A DNA stretch of 64,000 nucleotides. Source: Prostheceraeus crozeri. Taxonomy: Eukaryota > Platyhelminthes > Polycladida > Euryleptidae. The notes below the pieces were generated by a model. That model saw only the letters and a program-made list of their open reading frames with translations, searched no databases and was not told the origin of the DNA. A program made the position numbers and the translations under genes. The stretch lies in contig CAJQUW010001043.1 of assembly GCA_907163375.1 (NCBI GenBank), positions 1,534,501 through 1,598,500 of the forward strand, in the 5' to 3' direction. Shown piece after piece: positions 53,944-64,000 of this stretch. Each line of letters opens with the position of its first letter. The first letter of the stretch is position 1.

Positions 53944-54144
53944 CTATAACATATTACAAAATGAAGAATTACATCGATGCTTTTCATGACAAAATACACA
54001 AATGATATGATGGCAACGAAGAAGTAAAATGTATCTAATAAGACCACGTCTACGACACTCAAAGCACATAAGCGAATTGTCATAGGGTAGAGTTAGGAAA
54101 GGACTAGTAATTCTCCTTCTTTGATTTGCGTTTTGATGTAGCAT
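53944..54144 (-). CDS. Second small RING-like protein
   Basis: The C-terminal 45 residues read LMCFECRRRGLIRYILLLRC, HHIICVFCHEKHRC, with C-x2-C, C-x-H-x2-C-x2-C spacing close to the RING protein at 52540. The start is uncertain. I give the ATG at 54144, which overlaps the end of the next gene upstream, but the Met just before CFEC would also do. Function unknown. Confidence 0.4.
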   Translation of the reverse strand: MLHQNANQRRRITSPFLTLPYDNSLMCFECRRRGLIRYILLLRCHHIICVFCHEKHRCNSSFCNML

Positions 54145-54873
54145 TCTTCTCCGACTTGCGCTTCGTACCACTGCTGTTAAGGATTTGATCAATTATGTCG
54201 TCCACGTTGGGTGGTTTTGGAATATATAGGAAGGATTCCATATGCATGGAGAGAGAGGCTATTTTATTATCCTTATGCCAACCATAATATAGCCCATTCA
54301 CTTTGAAAAGGATATCCCAAGTACCTTCTCCGAGCTCATCGCATGTGATGGGTGTTGAATGATCTCCCTCCTTCTTATAGTAAGTGCACCAATGTGATAC
54401 CGGTAGGCAAATGTGATTACCATCCCAAATCTTTCTATAGTGAGTATCCTTGTCATCTCTCGCCTTCCACTCTTGAGCAAGAGGAGTAGGAATGTCCATA
54501 TTTAATGTCACGTACTCCTCAATAATATCAAGTTGGTGGCGAATGTACGGACTCACGGGGATCAGTATGTAGTCCCCATACTGATTGTGCATTATCTTGA
54601 CATCCGTGGAAGGGAGCATTCCCGTTTGGAGTACTACGCCATGATCGTCATAACGCAAGACTTGTTTAAATTTACGCTGTAGCGGTGTAGGATTATGTAC
54701 CTTGGTTGTTTCTTCCACTGGCCTCAGTTGTAGATGATCTGATCGTAGCGAACCTTGTAACGTTTGACCACCATTTTGTCCTACTAGTGCAGCAGATGGA
54801 GTAGATGCCTGAAAATGGAAAAGATTGTATTAGGTTTACGTTCAAGGGAGGGAGGAAAGTAGCGACTTACCAT
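54104..54873 (-). CDS. Right-end gene, about 236 aa, unknown
   Basis: Frame 54104-54808 joined by a GT-AG intron (54809-54870) to an exon in which only the ATG is coding (54871-54873). The same layout occurs at the polymerase start, and both second exons encode Ala-Ser-Thr first. The protein has RKFKQVLRYDDHGVVLQTGM, YGDYILIPVSPYIRHQ, ICLPVSHWCTYY, GTWDILFKVNGLYYGW and a basic tail (GTKRKSEKNATSKRKSKK) that could be a nuclear signal. Family not recognised. A TATA box lies upstream (54980-54987). Because it lies at the right end with its own promoter, it is probably expressed early, as an inference. Confidence 0.6.
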
Positions 54874-54979
54874 TTTAGTTGGATAATAGAACAGGGAACT
54901 AGAGAGAGAGAGAGAAAATGTGCGTCCGTCACTCGTGCGATTCAACGATGGAATGATTCTCACTGTGGAAGGCTCGCTA

Positions 54980-54987
54980 TTTATATA
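54980..54987 (-). promoter_or_regulatory. TATA box of the right-end gene
   Basis: TATATAAA on the minus strand in TTCTATATAAATAGCG, about 107 bp before the ATG at 54873. Transcription should start near 54,950. Confidence 0.65.
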
Positions 54988-54989
54988 GA

Positions 54990-55289
54990 AATGCTTGATT
55001 CTCATTGAATGATGATCCTCATTGGACAATAACATCAAGCTGATTCCAAATCTGGCCTCCGTTTACCAATCCGAGCCTTCATTCGCCCGCTGGAGCTGTT
55101 TCTTGGGAAATTCTAACTCTGTCGTTTTTCGTCAATCTCCCAAAATCTTAAATGGCGTCTCACATCTAAACGAAGACAGATATGAACAAGCCGTTTCTTT
55201 CACTGAATTTGTCTTACTCTCAGCTTTCAAACGAGTTATGGCACGACAAAATCCGTCCACTAGAAGCCAAGATTGAATCTAGCTGTCCA
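54990..55289. other. Polinton stretch between right-end promoter and TIR
   Basis: No motif in the short plus-strand frames. It holds the upstream side of the right-end promoter. Confidence 0.4.
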
Positions 55290-56045
55290 GAGGGGGGGTC
55301 AGTGAAATTTGATGAAAAATGTTTTGGTGACGGTCCCATGTCGAAATTCCACACTTTGGAAAATTTTCAAAATTTTACCCATACAAAGCCACTCTGACAC
55401 TTAGGATTTTTTCAGGTGAGCGAGCTCCGACCTAAAATCTTGTAACCGCTCTAACTTTTGAACGGCTGGTCCGATTGACTCGCAACAAAAAATGTAGTCG
55501 AGCAGTTTTTCATCTTCTTTCGAATGCAACCCGAACGAACAAAATCCGTTCACTAGAACCAAAGTTAGAAGATTGCTGTCGGGGGGGGGGGGTCAGTGAA
55601 ATTTGATGAAAAATGTTTTGGTGACGGTCCCAGGTCGAAATTCCACACTTTGGAAAATTTTCAAAATTTTACCCAAACAAAGCCACTCTGACACTTAGGA
55701 TTTTTCAGGTGAGCTACGACAGTCCACCCTCCCAACCTGGCCGGCACACCACGCCAGCCTGTCCGGCACACCACGCCAGCCTGGCCGGCACACCACGCCA
55801 ACCTAGACACCACATCACCGCGCGCTATACGACGGTCGGCCAGAGGGGGGGGGAGGACGACGACGTCAGCGAACCTGACGGACGCACGTGGCCGGCACAC
55901 CACGACACTCTGCCGTTCCAGAGGGGGGGGACGTCAGAACCAAAACACCACGGCGGCCGACCACGACACTCTGCCGGTCCAGGGGGGGGACGTCAGCGAC
56001 GGCGGCCATCTTGCGCTATCCAGAAGTGGAGTTTTACTTACTACT
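55290..56045 (-). repeat. Right terminal inverted repeat
   Basis: Reverse complement of the left end. It has two copies of the 60-bp GC-rich unit and about one and a half of the 290-bp unit. Outermost bases match the left end exactly up to the target duplication. Confidence 0.85.
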
Positions 56046-56051
56046 GAAATA
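56046..56051. repeat. Polinton target-site duplication, right
   Basis: GAAATA, identical to 33028-33033. A 6-bp duplication is the family's hallmark. Confidence 0.9.
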
Positions 56052-57321
56052 TATTTTAAACTGCAAATTTGATTTTCAGTCTTGATTCTTTGGTATTAGA
56101 TATCTACAAAGTTAACATATATATGAGTTTCTCATAGCATAAAAAGTATTGGCCACAGTCAGAGGATTATAATGATATATTGCATTTGAAAATTGGTGGG
56201 ATTTTCACTGATCTGCGACACTTTCAAAATAGGGACATTTAATTTGACTCACCTTTCATATCATCGAGAATAAACAGCAGCTTGACTAAACCCGGTTGGA
56301 ATTACATCAGATAAATATGAAAGGGCCATCAAAGACCAATACGGCAAGTGAATAATGAGACTATATTTAATCAATGAATTTCAAATGAATTTCTATTTTA
56401 TGGGTCATGTTTTCCAGATGATTCTCCTTGTTCCCAAGTAATGCACTCATATACAAATCGATACATGATTTGAAAATCAAATATTTGATCATGAACCTCA
56501 GTTGAAGGCAATTTGTCACATTGTAAGATTAAATCATAATCTTGCTTGCCATTTGGAAAGTACATGGCATTAAGCGTGCTTGTATACTGAAAGGTTTAGT
56601 TTAATATTTTGTTTACTTTCAAGCAAAACAATTGCCATAATCGTGCTATCGTGCAGCGTGAACCTGCGTAAAATTCGAAGAGTGGATGAAGAGTTTTTTT
56701 GGGACGTAAGATGTAAAATGGCTTGGTGTAAACGTGGGATGTAAAATGGCTTGTTTCTTTGATATATTCCTCGAACTTTCAATATAAAACACACATTCAT
56801 GTTTTGTTTAACATGCTTTCATTGCTGCGTTCTATTGTCAACAATTCATTTACTAAATGATCAGAATAATAAGAAAACTTTATAACTTACTTTTTCCTAT
56901 CATAAATTATTTATCACATACTATCACTACACCAGTATCTTGCAAGATTTACATGTACATGATCAATGTCTATAACAAACTGAAGCTTACCTCACAAAAA
57001 AAGATAACTGCCAATTCTTCTCGAATATTAGCGAAAATTATCCGAGAATCAGAGTCCTGAAACAAGAAGCAGAAAAGTACAATGCTTATTGATATAGGGT
57101 ATACTTTAGCATATTTCGGCATAATTTTTCGTGTTCTTCTGTCAATTGTATATTCAAGACACATGTTAGAAGTCATAGAGTAAATATATTACGTAGAGTA
57201 CCAACTCCGTATTAATCAAATCTCAATTGTGTATGCAGCATCGATTTTGTTAGATGAAATCGAGTTGTGACTCAGTACCAAATGTTAGATATGCAAATTC
57301 CTACAGTTTTGAAGAGATTAG
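56052..57321. other. No gene recognised
   Basis: AT-rich sequence to the right of the Polinton. I see no exon or clear repeat. Confidence 0.4.
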
Positions 57322-57952
57322 GGTACTTATGGGTCATCTACCTACCCCACGTTTTCAAATTTGTCTAAAATCCGTAGAAATATATCACTTATCACAAAAC
57401 TTTACAGACACGTATTTGAGTACATTTTATACCCACATGCAAAAAATTATGCAAATCCGATTAGTACTTTTTGAATTAGAGACGATAACGTAAAGTGTAG
57501 CGATGTCAACTTGATCTGACTTTGTCTGTTCGACGCATTATTGCTTCTCGTGTGTGTGTTGTTCTCTTTCCGTCTCCGTCTCATCTCATCCATTGCTATT
57601 TGAAATCTTCCCACGACCACTACCCCACCACACCTTTCTTAAGTTAAAAGTGCATTAATGGAAAGGATGTGGTCTGGGTCATTATCACTTCTAAGTCGCG
57701 ACATGACTTTGTTGACATAGTGCTATCTCCTCAGACGATGAGGTCAGGCGAAGTCAGATGAAGCTGCTGACATCGCTGCACTTCACGTCATCGTCTCTAA
57801 TTCAAAAAGTACTCGTCCGATTTGCATAAAAGTCTGCCTGTGTGTAGGAAACATACTCAAATACGTGTCTGTGAAGTTTTGTAATGATTGATTCATTTCT
57901 ACGGATATCAGACAAATTTGAAAACGGGGGGGGGAGATAACCCATAAGTACC
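57322..57952. mobile_element. Foldback element with about 200-bp inverted arms
   Basis: The left arm starts GGTACTTATGGGTCATCTAC and the right arm is its complement, ending CCCATAAGTACC. Similarity runs about 200 bp (57322-57520 against 57730-57952), including CGTTTTCAAATTTGTCT and CTCTAATTCAAAAAGTAC. The middle is non-coding. I cannot see a clear target duplication. Confidence 0.7.
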
Positions 57953-57964
57953 GAAATTGGCACG

Positions 57965-60300
57965 GAATTGACTGATCATGACAAGCAATAAAGAAGAAAG
58001 ACTGATTTTTTTACGAGTACTCCATGTAATGACAACCTTGGAGAGTAACTTGAAATTACAAACATAATCGAGATGTTTTGCTACAGAAGTATCATGTCTT
58101 GCCTTAAGATTCGCTATGTGTTCAGAAAGGTGCTTGCGTAAACATCTTGAAGTTGGACCAAAATAGGATTTTTCACAATTTTTACAAAAGATTACATAAA
58201 TGACATTAAAATCTGTACACTAAATTCTGAGTATAATGGGAAAATGAGTGTCAAATATATTTACAATATGCCCACAAGGCTCACTGTACACGTGTACTAA
58301 GGGTCGCAATACCGGATCACTTTAGCAAAACCGGTATTTCGGCATTTGAGCAATGATAAAACCGGCATTACCCGTTTTAAAATGAAAATACGAATTTTCA
58401 TAATATACGAATCTTCATGTTCGTGTATATTTATACAATTTTTAAAACACGAATATAATGTAGCGAATGTACTAGACATATAAGTACGTTGTGTTAAAAA
58501 TAGTCACAGTCGTCAATTACGGAGATTTTCTTTCTGATAAATGTTTCAGCGAATGAACCACAAAGCATCTTGTGTTTTGTCTCACGGCCGGTTGGAAACA
58601 CTCTCCGCTTCCACTGAAGTCGATGGAATGTTGAGAAGACAATCGCAAAAGTTGAAGATGAAATTTGAACTTGCTACTCAGATCTGCAGATGAAATGTCG
58701 TTTGATGAAATTGAATGAAAAAAATTTTAACTGAAATCGTCTCCGTCATCTTCTGATGAATTTTTGTGCAACGATTCTGAAATTGCTTTTTCCAGATATT
58801 CATTGTCATCATCGATGGTGATGATGTCTTCAACTCCTCTCCCTCTTCAAAAGATTGACGATCGATCTTGGAAATTAGAGGATGATCCTCTTCTTTAGAA
58901 CAATTTAATCTCTTATTCAGTATTCGGAACAGCATGTCTTAGCATCAGTTAGTTCTCTTATCGAGCATGAATTGCCGAGCGTGAAGATATTGTAACGCAA
59001 CCGATTGTTCTGTGTAGTGATTTTGAAGTATTCTCGGTTCAACAGCTCTTCTCAGTTCTTGGCATGATTGGTTCAGCAAAATCACACAATAGAAACACAG
59101 CAGAAAATAATCCGGTATTTAGAAATCGTAAAATCAGTCTTCGGTATTTCAGAAAAATTGAAAACACCGGTAAAACCGGAATGGTAATACCGGTATTGCG
59201 ACCCCTAATGTGTACAAACAATACAAATGCATGGCTAAAAGCCTGCATTCCAAGAAGTAAGAATTTGCTCAGTCAGAGTAAAAACAGTGCAAACAGAAGT
59301 TCTTGTAGCACTCCTACTGCATCCTTGTTCCTGCCATCGTTTCTGAACAACTATTTTGCATCCTTTGCATCTTGATAAGTGGATCTATGAGAAGTCCACC
59401 TGTACACATGACTGTAGATAATACTGTTGAAAACATGACGTGGATTATATGACTTTTGACTCAGCAAACAATGTCTATCCAGACTTTTTAAGCCAATGCG
59501 ATACTGCAACCTGTTATCACATTTACACACTTGTAGATCCAAAACTGGAACCTTCTCTAAACACCAAATGCATCATCAATATATTTTCTTCTGGCGTTTT
59601 TTCAAACTGAGTATGCGATCTTCCCAATTCATGAAAAAAAAGCTCATCCCATGGCTACACTATGTGCTTGTTGGAATATATCACCGCTGAAGGTGTTATT
59701 TGTAAGAATGATGCGCAAAAATTGTTAAAAAAATTTAACTTTGGGCGCTTTGGATTAGGATGCTTTATTTCAAAACCTTCTTCAATAGCCTTATTAATAG
59801 GCCTATGCCAAGAATTTACATCCATGCTTAAATGTATTACTGTCAACATTGATGTCATCAAGAACGGCAATCAGATACATGGAGCATGCTTCAGAAGCAC
59901 AAGCCCGTGTGATGCCATTACAGTCTGAAATAATATGGAGACCTGGAGGCATAGTTTTAAGATACCAAGTATCTACAGTATCTACAAGTATCTACAGCTT
60001 TAGGCAACACATAAAATGTTCGGGAATTACATTCACTCGAAGGCACTAAGGCATCAAGTTCATGGCTAATCAACTTTCTCTGATACAGATAAAACAACAA
60101 ATTTTGGGTTCGCTTGGTAACAGCACTTGCGGTATTTGTGCTTGTGAATAACAGAATAAGAGCTTTCGCTGCTGTCTGTATGCTTCAGACTCATACTCAT
60201 TATTAACAGGTGCAATTAACCAGACATTGCTCTTATCAGCAGGAGTAACTTTAATACTAGCGTAAGTTCATAGTCGATTCAGCTCAATGCCCTGATCACG
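57965..60300 (-). pseudogene. Penelope-like element split by a hAT element
   Basis: On the minus strand, RT-type pieces run from about 60,290 (KVTPADKSNVWLIAPV) through 59,690 (SGDIFQQAHSVAMG, the RT motif Q-x-x-G-x-A-M-G). The end of the gene at 58,010-58,230 reads CKNCEKSYFGPTSRCLRKHL and SEHIANLKARHDTSVAKHL, in mixed frames. That is a GIY-YIG nuclease of the Penelope type. Several stops and frame changes show it is old. The element at 58298-59208 is inserted between the two parts. Confidence 0.65.
58298..59208. mobile_element. Non-autonomous hAT element
   Basis: The ends are TAAGGGTCGCAATACCGG and, reversed, TAGGGGTCGCAATACCGG. They are flanked by an 8-bp duplication, ACGTGTAC (58290-58297) and ATGTGTAC (59209-59216), with one difference. 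The 911-bp interior repeats the ACCGGTATT motif near the ends. One short minus-strand frame (58678-58935) has no transposase motif. It interrupts the Penelope-like element, so it is the younger of the two. Confidence 0.75.
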
Positions 60301-61739
60301 AGGAAGGAAAATTACTTTTGCAATTGGATAACATAAAAAACACCGCGACTCGTCTATGGACATTTGAGTAAAATTTTATCAGAAATTTCTGCGTCCGGAA
60401 GCTATTTAGTACTTTTGCAATGAAAAGGAGGAAAAGTGTTGCTGTCAAAATTAAAATTTACGAGCCTCTACTTATATTTCCTCAGAAATTCGTCAATGTA
60501 TGTTGCTACAAGTTGACGTTGACATATTAGTTTTTTGTATACATACCACGAGAAAGACCAATAGTTCCTTAGCGATCATTTCTGCCTCTTGCTAACGGCT
60601 AATCAAGGCAGAAATAATATCACTGCACTTTGAAAATTACAGATATCAGAATCATTCAATAGATATAGAAATCAAACACAATTGAGTGTTGGATGGAATA
60701 ACTTAATGAAAATAGTTTGGTTGATTCCCTATTAAAATGACCAACAGTAGGAGGTAGTTAAAAAAAATATAGCACTAAAATTACCGCCACATGCTGGAAA
60801 TGCTATGGCATGCTTTTAGTGAAGAACAACTTTTGGTTCTTCTTTGCTGCATGTGTACTAGTGTAGAATCAACCTTCGGAAGGTGTCAGCAGTTTGGTCG
60901 GTCCGTGTAAAACTCTTTTGCAGCGATCATTAATTAATTTTAGGTGACTGACTATTCATGATATTTTTGATGTTGAGCGTCTTAGTACCCCTTGTGTGTC
61001 AAATTGCACCCGGTTACTTTCCATCATCATGTCACAATTCTTGCATCGAGGTTCTCGAAAGCGAGTAACAACATTGATGGCTTTGCGACTATTGCTAAAA
61101 GAGACATTAATGTTCTCAGTGTGCCCTCACAAATGAAGAATGCCGAATTGAAAACTAAATTTTATCAGATTTAAAATACTGCGACTTAGTTATAGAGATC
61201 CAGATTGTTTTGATTATATTCACGCAAATGGAAGGACTTTTTTGACTATGGTGATAAATGAACGCTAATATATTGCTGCAAATGTTTGCATTCATTCATC
61301 TTTCCAATGATTTCGTTAATTTGGATGAAATCTACACCTTGCATGACCTCAGGTTTAGTAAAAAAATCGTTCATCAATGGTGCTCAAATTAATCGAAACA
61401 TCCCTAAACAAAACCGATAGAATCCCTATAGGCTTCTTATTTTCAAAAAAGCAATAGAGTGGACTACTAATTATGTTTACATCATTCGATCAATTCATTG
61501 ACATGTAGTCACGTGATGCTCATTGCTGAACATCTGTTCAAGTATAAGTATATGAGAACATCAATGACATTGAATAGAAACAAATTCTATTATTGTTGTT
61601 GTTTTGCTCATTTTAGTTAGTCTATTGCCAACTTATCAGCGTACTGACAACAGTTTGCTTGGTCCTCACATTCCTATAACATTACATTGTATAAAAATTG
61701 CCATTTGATCTTTTCATTTCCATTGATCACAGTGTTCTC
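60301..61739. other. No gene recognised
   Basis: AT-rich, short chance frames only. Confidence 0.4.
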
Positions 61740-62790
61740 GATAATGGATTTGAAGCCTGAGGCTCGTACACGAATTGTGACATCACATTAAGACGCAAAA
61801 TTGTCTCAGCGATGATCTCACGCAAAACTGGGATTCCACTTCCAACAACCCAATCAAACAATTCATAATTACAAGATAAATGTCATCACGAAAAGCAAAA
61901 AACTTGGTAGATGCGGTCGGAAGCGTAAATCATCCCTGCAACACGATTGACTTTTACTTAGAACCAGTATGCGAAACCCCAGACTATCTTCAATGGATGT
62001 AAAACGAGAACTTTCCAGTCATTTATCCGCACATACAATCCGTAGAAGGCTAGTGGAAGGGCTATCAAACCGGTTAAAAAGACATTATTGACCTCAGCTA
62101 TGCGAAAAAAGCGTTTTCCATGATGGGATGAGACCTACCGACACTGGACACAAGCTCAATGGAATTAAATGAGTTGTCAACATTTTCATTAGTGAACATA
62201 GTACAAGTTAAAATAATTCAAACTTATTGTAAAAATGTGATACATTTGTCAAAATATGGACGATTAAAGATGAAATTAGATTGATGGCAAGATACAACAT
62301 CATTGATGCAATGATGTAAGGTTACACATGGCTGGACCACACTAGGCCTATTTACCCAAAACAGATTACAGGCTTGCACCTACGCATGTAGGCCTACTTA
62401 TTTTGGTTCCATTTTACTTACAGGTCATGTTCATGGATGACCCAGTCATCGAGGTTTAGGTGCCTCAACTTCGAGTGGTCAGAAAACGATCGGAACCCTT
62501 AATCCCATTACATATGGCTCAACGAGTCAAGCGGTCTAGAAATTGATGATACGGGCGGGCCTGCATGTCCGTTCATGGATGTGGAAGAACACGCGTTGTC
62601 GAAGGCACAATGCGCAGTGAACAGTATATCTACATCTTGGAACACTGTTTGCCACCTCAAGTCGAGCTGTGGTATGATGATGAAAGACATCGTGTCACAT
62701 TGCAAACTGAAGCAGTTTACTGAGCAGTGTGGCAATGAAGTTCTGCCTTGGCCCTCAAATTCGCCAGATATGAACCCCATGGAGACTATG
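61740..62790 (+). pseudogene. Tc1-like transposase, decayed, split by an insertion
   Basis: Pieces in order: LKPEARTRIVTSH and RKTGIPLP (61,750-61,860), then RLSSMDVKRELSSHLSAHTI and RRRLVEGLSNRLKRH (61,980-62,080). MRKKRF and the HWT region come next (62,100-62,165). The match resumes at 62,430 with VMFMDDP and ends with NEVLPWPSNSPDMNPMET (62,730-62,785), which carries the last catalytic acid region of a Tc1 enzyme. Many stops and frame changes are present. About 260 bp (62170-62430) are foreign and interrupt the gene near its first catalytic region. Confidence 0.65.
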
Positions 62791-62805
62791 GGGCAAGGAT
62801 GCGGA

Positions 62806-62889
62806 GTCGGAGTCGGAGTCCCGGAGTCTTATCATTTTTGCTGGAGTCGGAGTCCTATCAAATGATAGGACTCCGGCTCCGGCATGTAG
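62806..62889. repeat. GGAGTC-rich palindromic repeat
   Basis: GGAGTCGGAGTCCTATCA is followed at once by its near-complement TGATAGGACTCCGGCTCC, a hairpin with a tiny loop. The same core recurs at 63489-63540 and, diverged, near 21352 and 19490. Confidence 0.6.
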
Positions 62890-64000
62890 CTAGACCCGAA
62901 ACATAATACAAGCATTTTATTTATTCTCGTGGATAGCTGTCACTGTCTTGATGTCAACTTTCTCCGTCAAACAAAAGTACAGTCAAGACAGCAGTGCATG
63001 CAAAGCTCGTAATAGTTGAGGGAAGGAACCGTGATAGCAAAAAAATGATTGTCTTTTCACTCGGTGATTTATTAGAGAAGACAAGCCTTTCTAGCCTCGA
63101 TCACACTTACGCACCAAAGGTCACATCAGAGACAAAAATGAAATACTAGTTTATTTGAGAACATTACCTCTTACCCTCACGTTAATCGTGTGTGATGGCT
63201 CCTCTAAAGCCCATATTAAAATCGAAGGTGTACTGATATTTTTTGGAGAAAGATGGAGATTTTCGTACCTGGTAGAGACTGGAGAATAAACGTGTGAAGC
63301 ACACATCAACAAGATGGGAGGAGCCGAGTCGTGTGCATCCAACTTAAAGCGACATTTAATAAACTTTCATCGAAAATGATTGATAATTGATACAGCAATG
63401 ATCACTAAAGATAGGTTCAGGTAAGCCTATAATGATCTATGATGTAGGTAACCAGTTAATTTTTCAAAAAAGGCTTTATATACTTGACACCCGGAGTCGG
63501 AGTTCTATCAAAATGATAGGACTCCACATTCCTGCTATGGGGAACTATCAAAGCAAGTCTTCGTCGTCACACCCTTACAAGCAGGCAAGATCTCATAAAC
63601 AAACTTCTACAGAATTGTGCATGCGAAGGTGAACTCAGGGACAAGCTCAATGAAGCATGCTGAAAATTGGTTCGTGGCATGCATGAGAGGGTGATGGCTT
63701 TTTTAAGGCCAAAGGAGGCTATACAAAGTACTGGACAGGGTGTTGATGACAGTTTGGTATAGTTTTATTTAAATAATTCGATGTACTCATGTTATATTAA
63801 ATGAATTTTACCTGTTTTTAAACTATTCATAAAATGCCAAGGTGTTCCGATAAATTTGAGCATCAGTTTACTTATTACATTGTCAGAACTCAGTCCCACA
63901 TTACATTTTGGGCGTAGTTGCGTGGGTGTTGTTTACAGAGCTGAAGTCTGGCGAATCCCAATAATACACTGATATGGATAACTGTCTCATGATTTTTGAT
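62890..64000. other. No gene recognised apart from the short repeat at 63489
   Basis: Short frames only. I see no exon or element ends. Confidence 0.4.
63489..63540. repeat. GGAGTC-rich palindromic repeat
   Basis: CCCGGAGTCGGAGTTCTATC facing ATGATAGGACTCCACATTCC. Second clear member of the family at 62806. Confidence 0.55.

Larger units (their letters stand above)
33034..56045. mobile_element. Polinton (Maverick), about 23.0 kb, looks whole
   Basis: The outer ends are inverted copies beginning AGTAGTAAGTAAAACTCCAC. They are flanked by an exact 6-bp duplication GAAATA (33028-33033 and 56046-56051), the length typical of Polintons. Inside are all the family's core genes: protein-primed polymerase B, integrase, packaging ATPase, adenain-like protease and double-jelly-roll capsid protein, plus some fifteen accessory frames. 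Left-end genes and polymerase run on the plus strand, and virion-type genes mostly on the minus strand. I see no obvious breaks in the core genes. The near-identical ends and clean duplication suggest a young copy. Known kin are the adintovirus-like Polintons of animals. Confidence 0.97.

Noticed and set aside
1-64000. CRISPR arrays, rRNA or tRNA genes
   Set aside because: No regular repeat-spacer array, no rRNA-like sequence, and no full tRNA cloverleaf was seen; the window is eukaryotic.

Overview
The window is animal nuclear DNA, AT-rich and packed with repeats, with GT-AG introns. It most likely comes from a marine invertebrate. That guess rests on a GABA-B-type receptor with many introns, CR1-like LINEs, Penelope-like elements, Tc1/mariner elements and a metazoan Polinton. 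I cannot name the species.

Left part (1-14.7 kb, minus strand): six exons of a metabotropic GABA-B receptor-like gene (Venus-flytrap domain end, TM1, TM2) read in one frame across canonical splice sites. Both gene ends lie outside what I can recognise. Its introns hold a TA-flanked MITE, a tRNA-derived SINE and two CR1-like LINE fragments.

14.7-33 kb: no convincing host gene, mostly transposon remains. These are a CR1-like LINE, a mariner-type element with both inverted ends and a frameshifted transposase, and a composite of Tc1 half, Penelope 3' end and LINE bounded by inverted 120-bp repeats. A coding-like repeat also occurs twice.

33,034-56,045: a Polinton/Maverick of about 23.0 kb with terminal inverted repeats and an exact 6-bp target duplication (GAAATA). 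It looks whole, with no obvious breaks in its core genes, and is probably young. Core set: protein-primed DNA polymerase B, integrase with chromodomain, packaging ATPase, adenain-like protease, double-jelly-roll major capsid protein, and small basic or amphipathic virion-type proteins. Accessory genes are unusual: a two-repeat TATA-binding-protein-like protein, two tandem PC4-like proteins, two RING-like proteins, a DEDD exonuclease-like protein, and a free-standing copy of the polymerase N-terminal domain. The three left-end genes each have a TATA box and are each followed by a histone-mRNA-type 3' stem-loop inside a three-copy structured repeat. Together these suggest that the element carries its own transcription module and a histone-like, polyadenylation-independent mRNA 3' end for its left-end genes. 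This is the most interesting signal in the window.

Right part (56-64 kb): a 630-bp foldback element, a Penelope-like element (minus strand) split by a non-autonomous hAT with an 8-bp target duplication, a decayed Tc1-like transposase split by a 260-bp insertion, and short palindromic GGAGTC-rich repeats.
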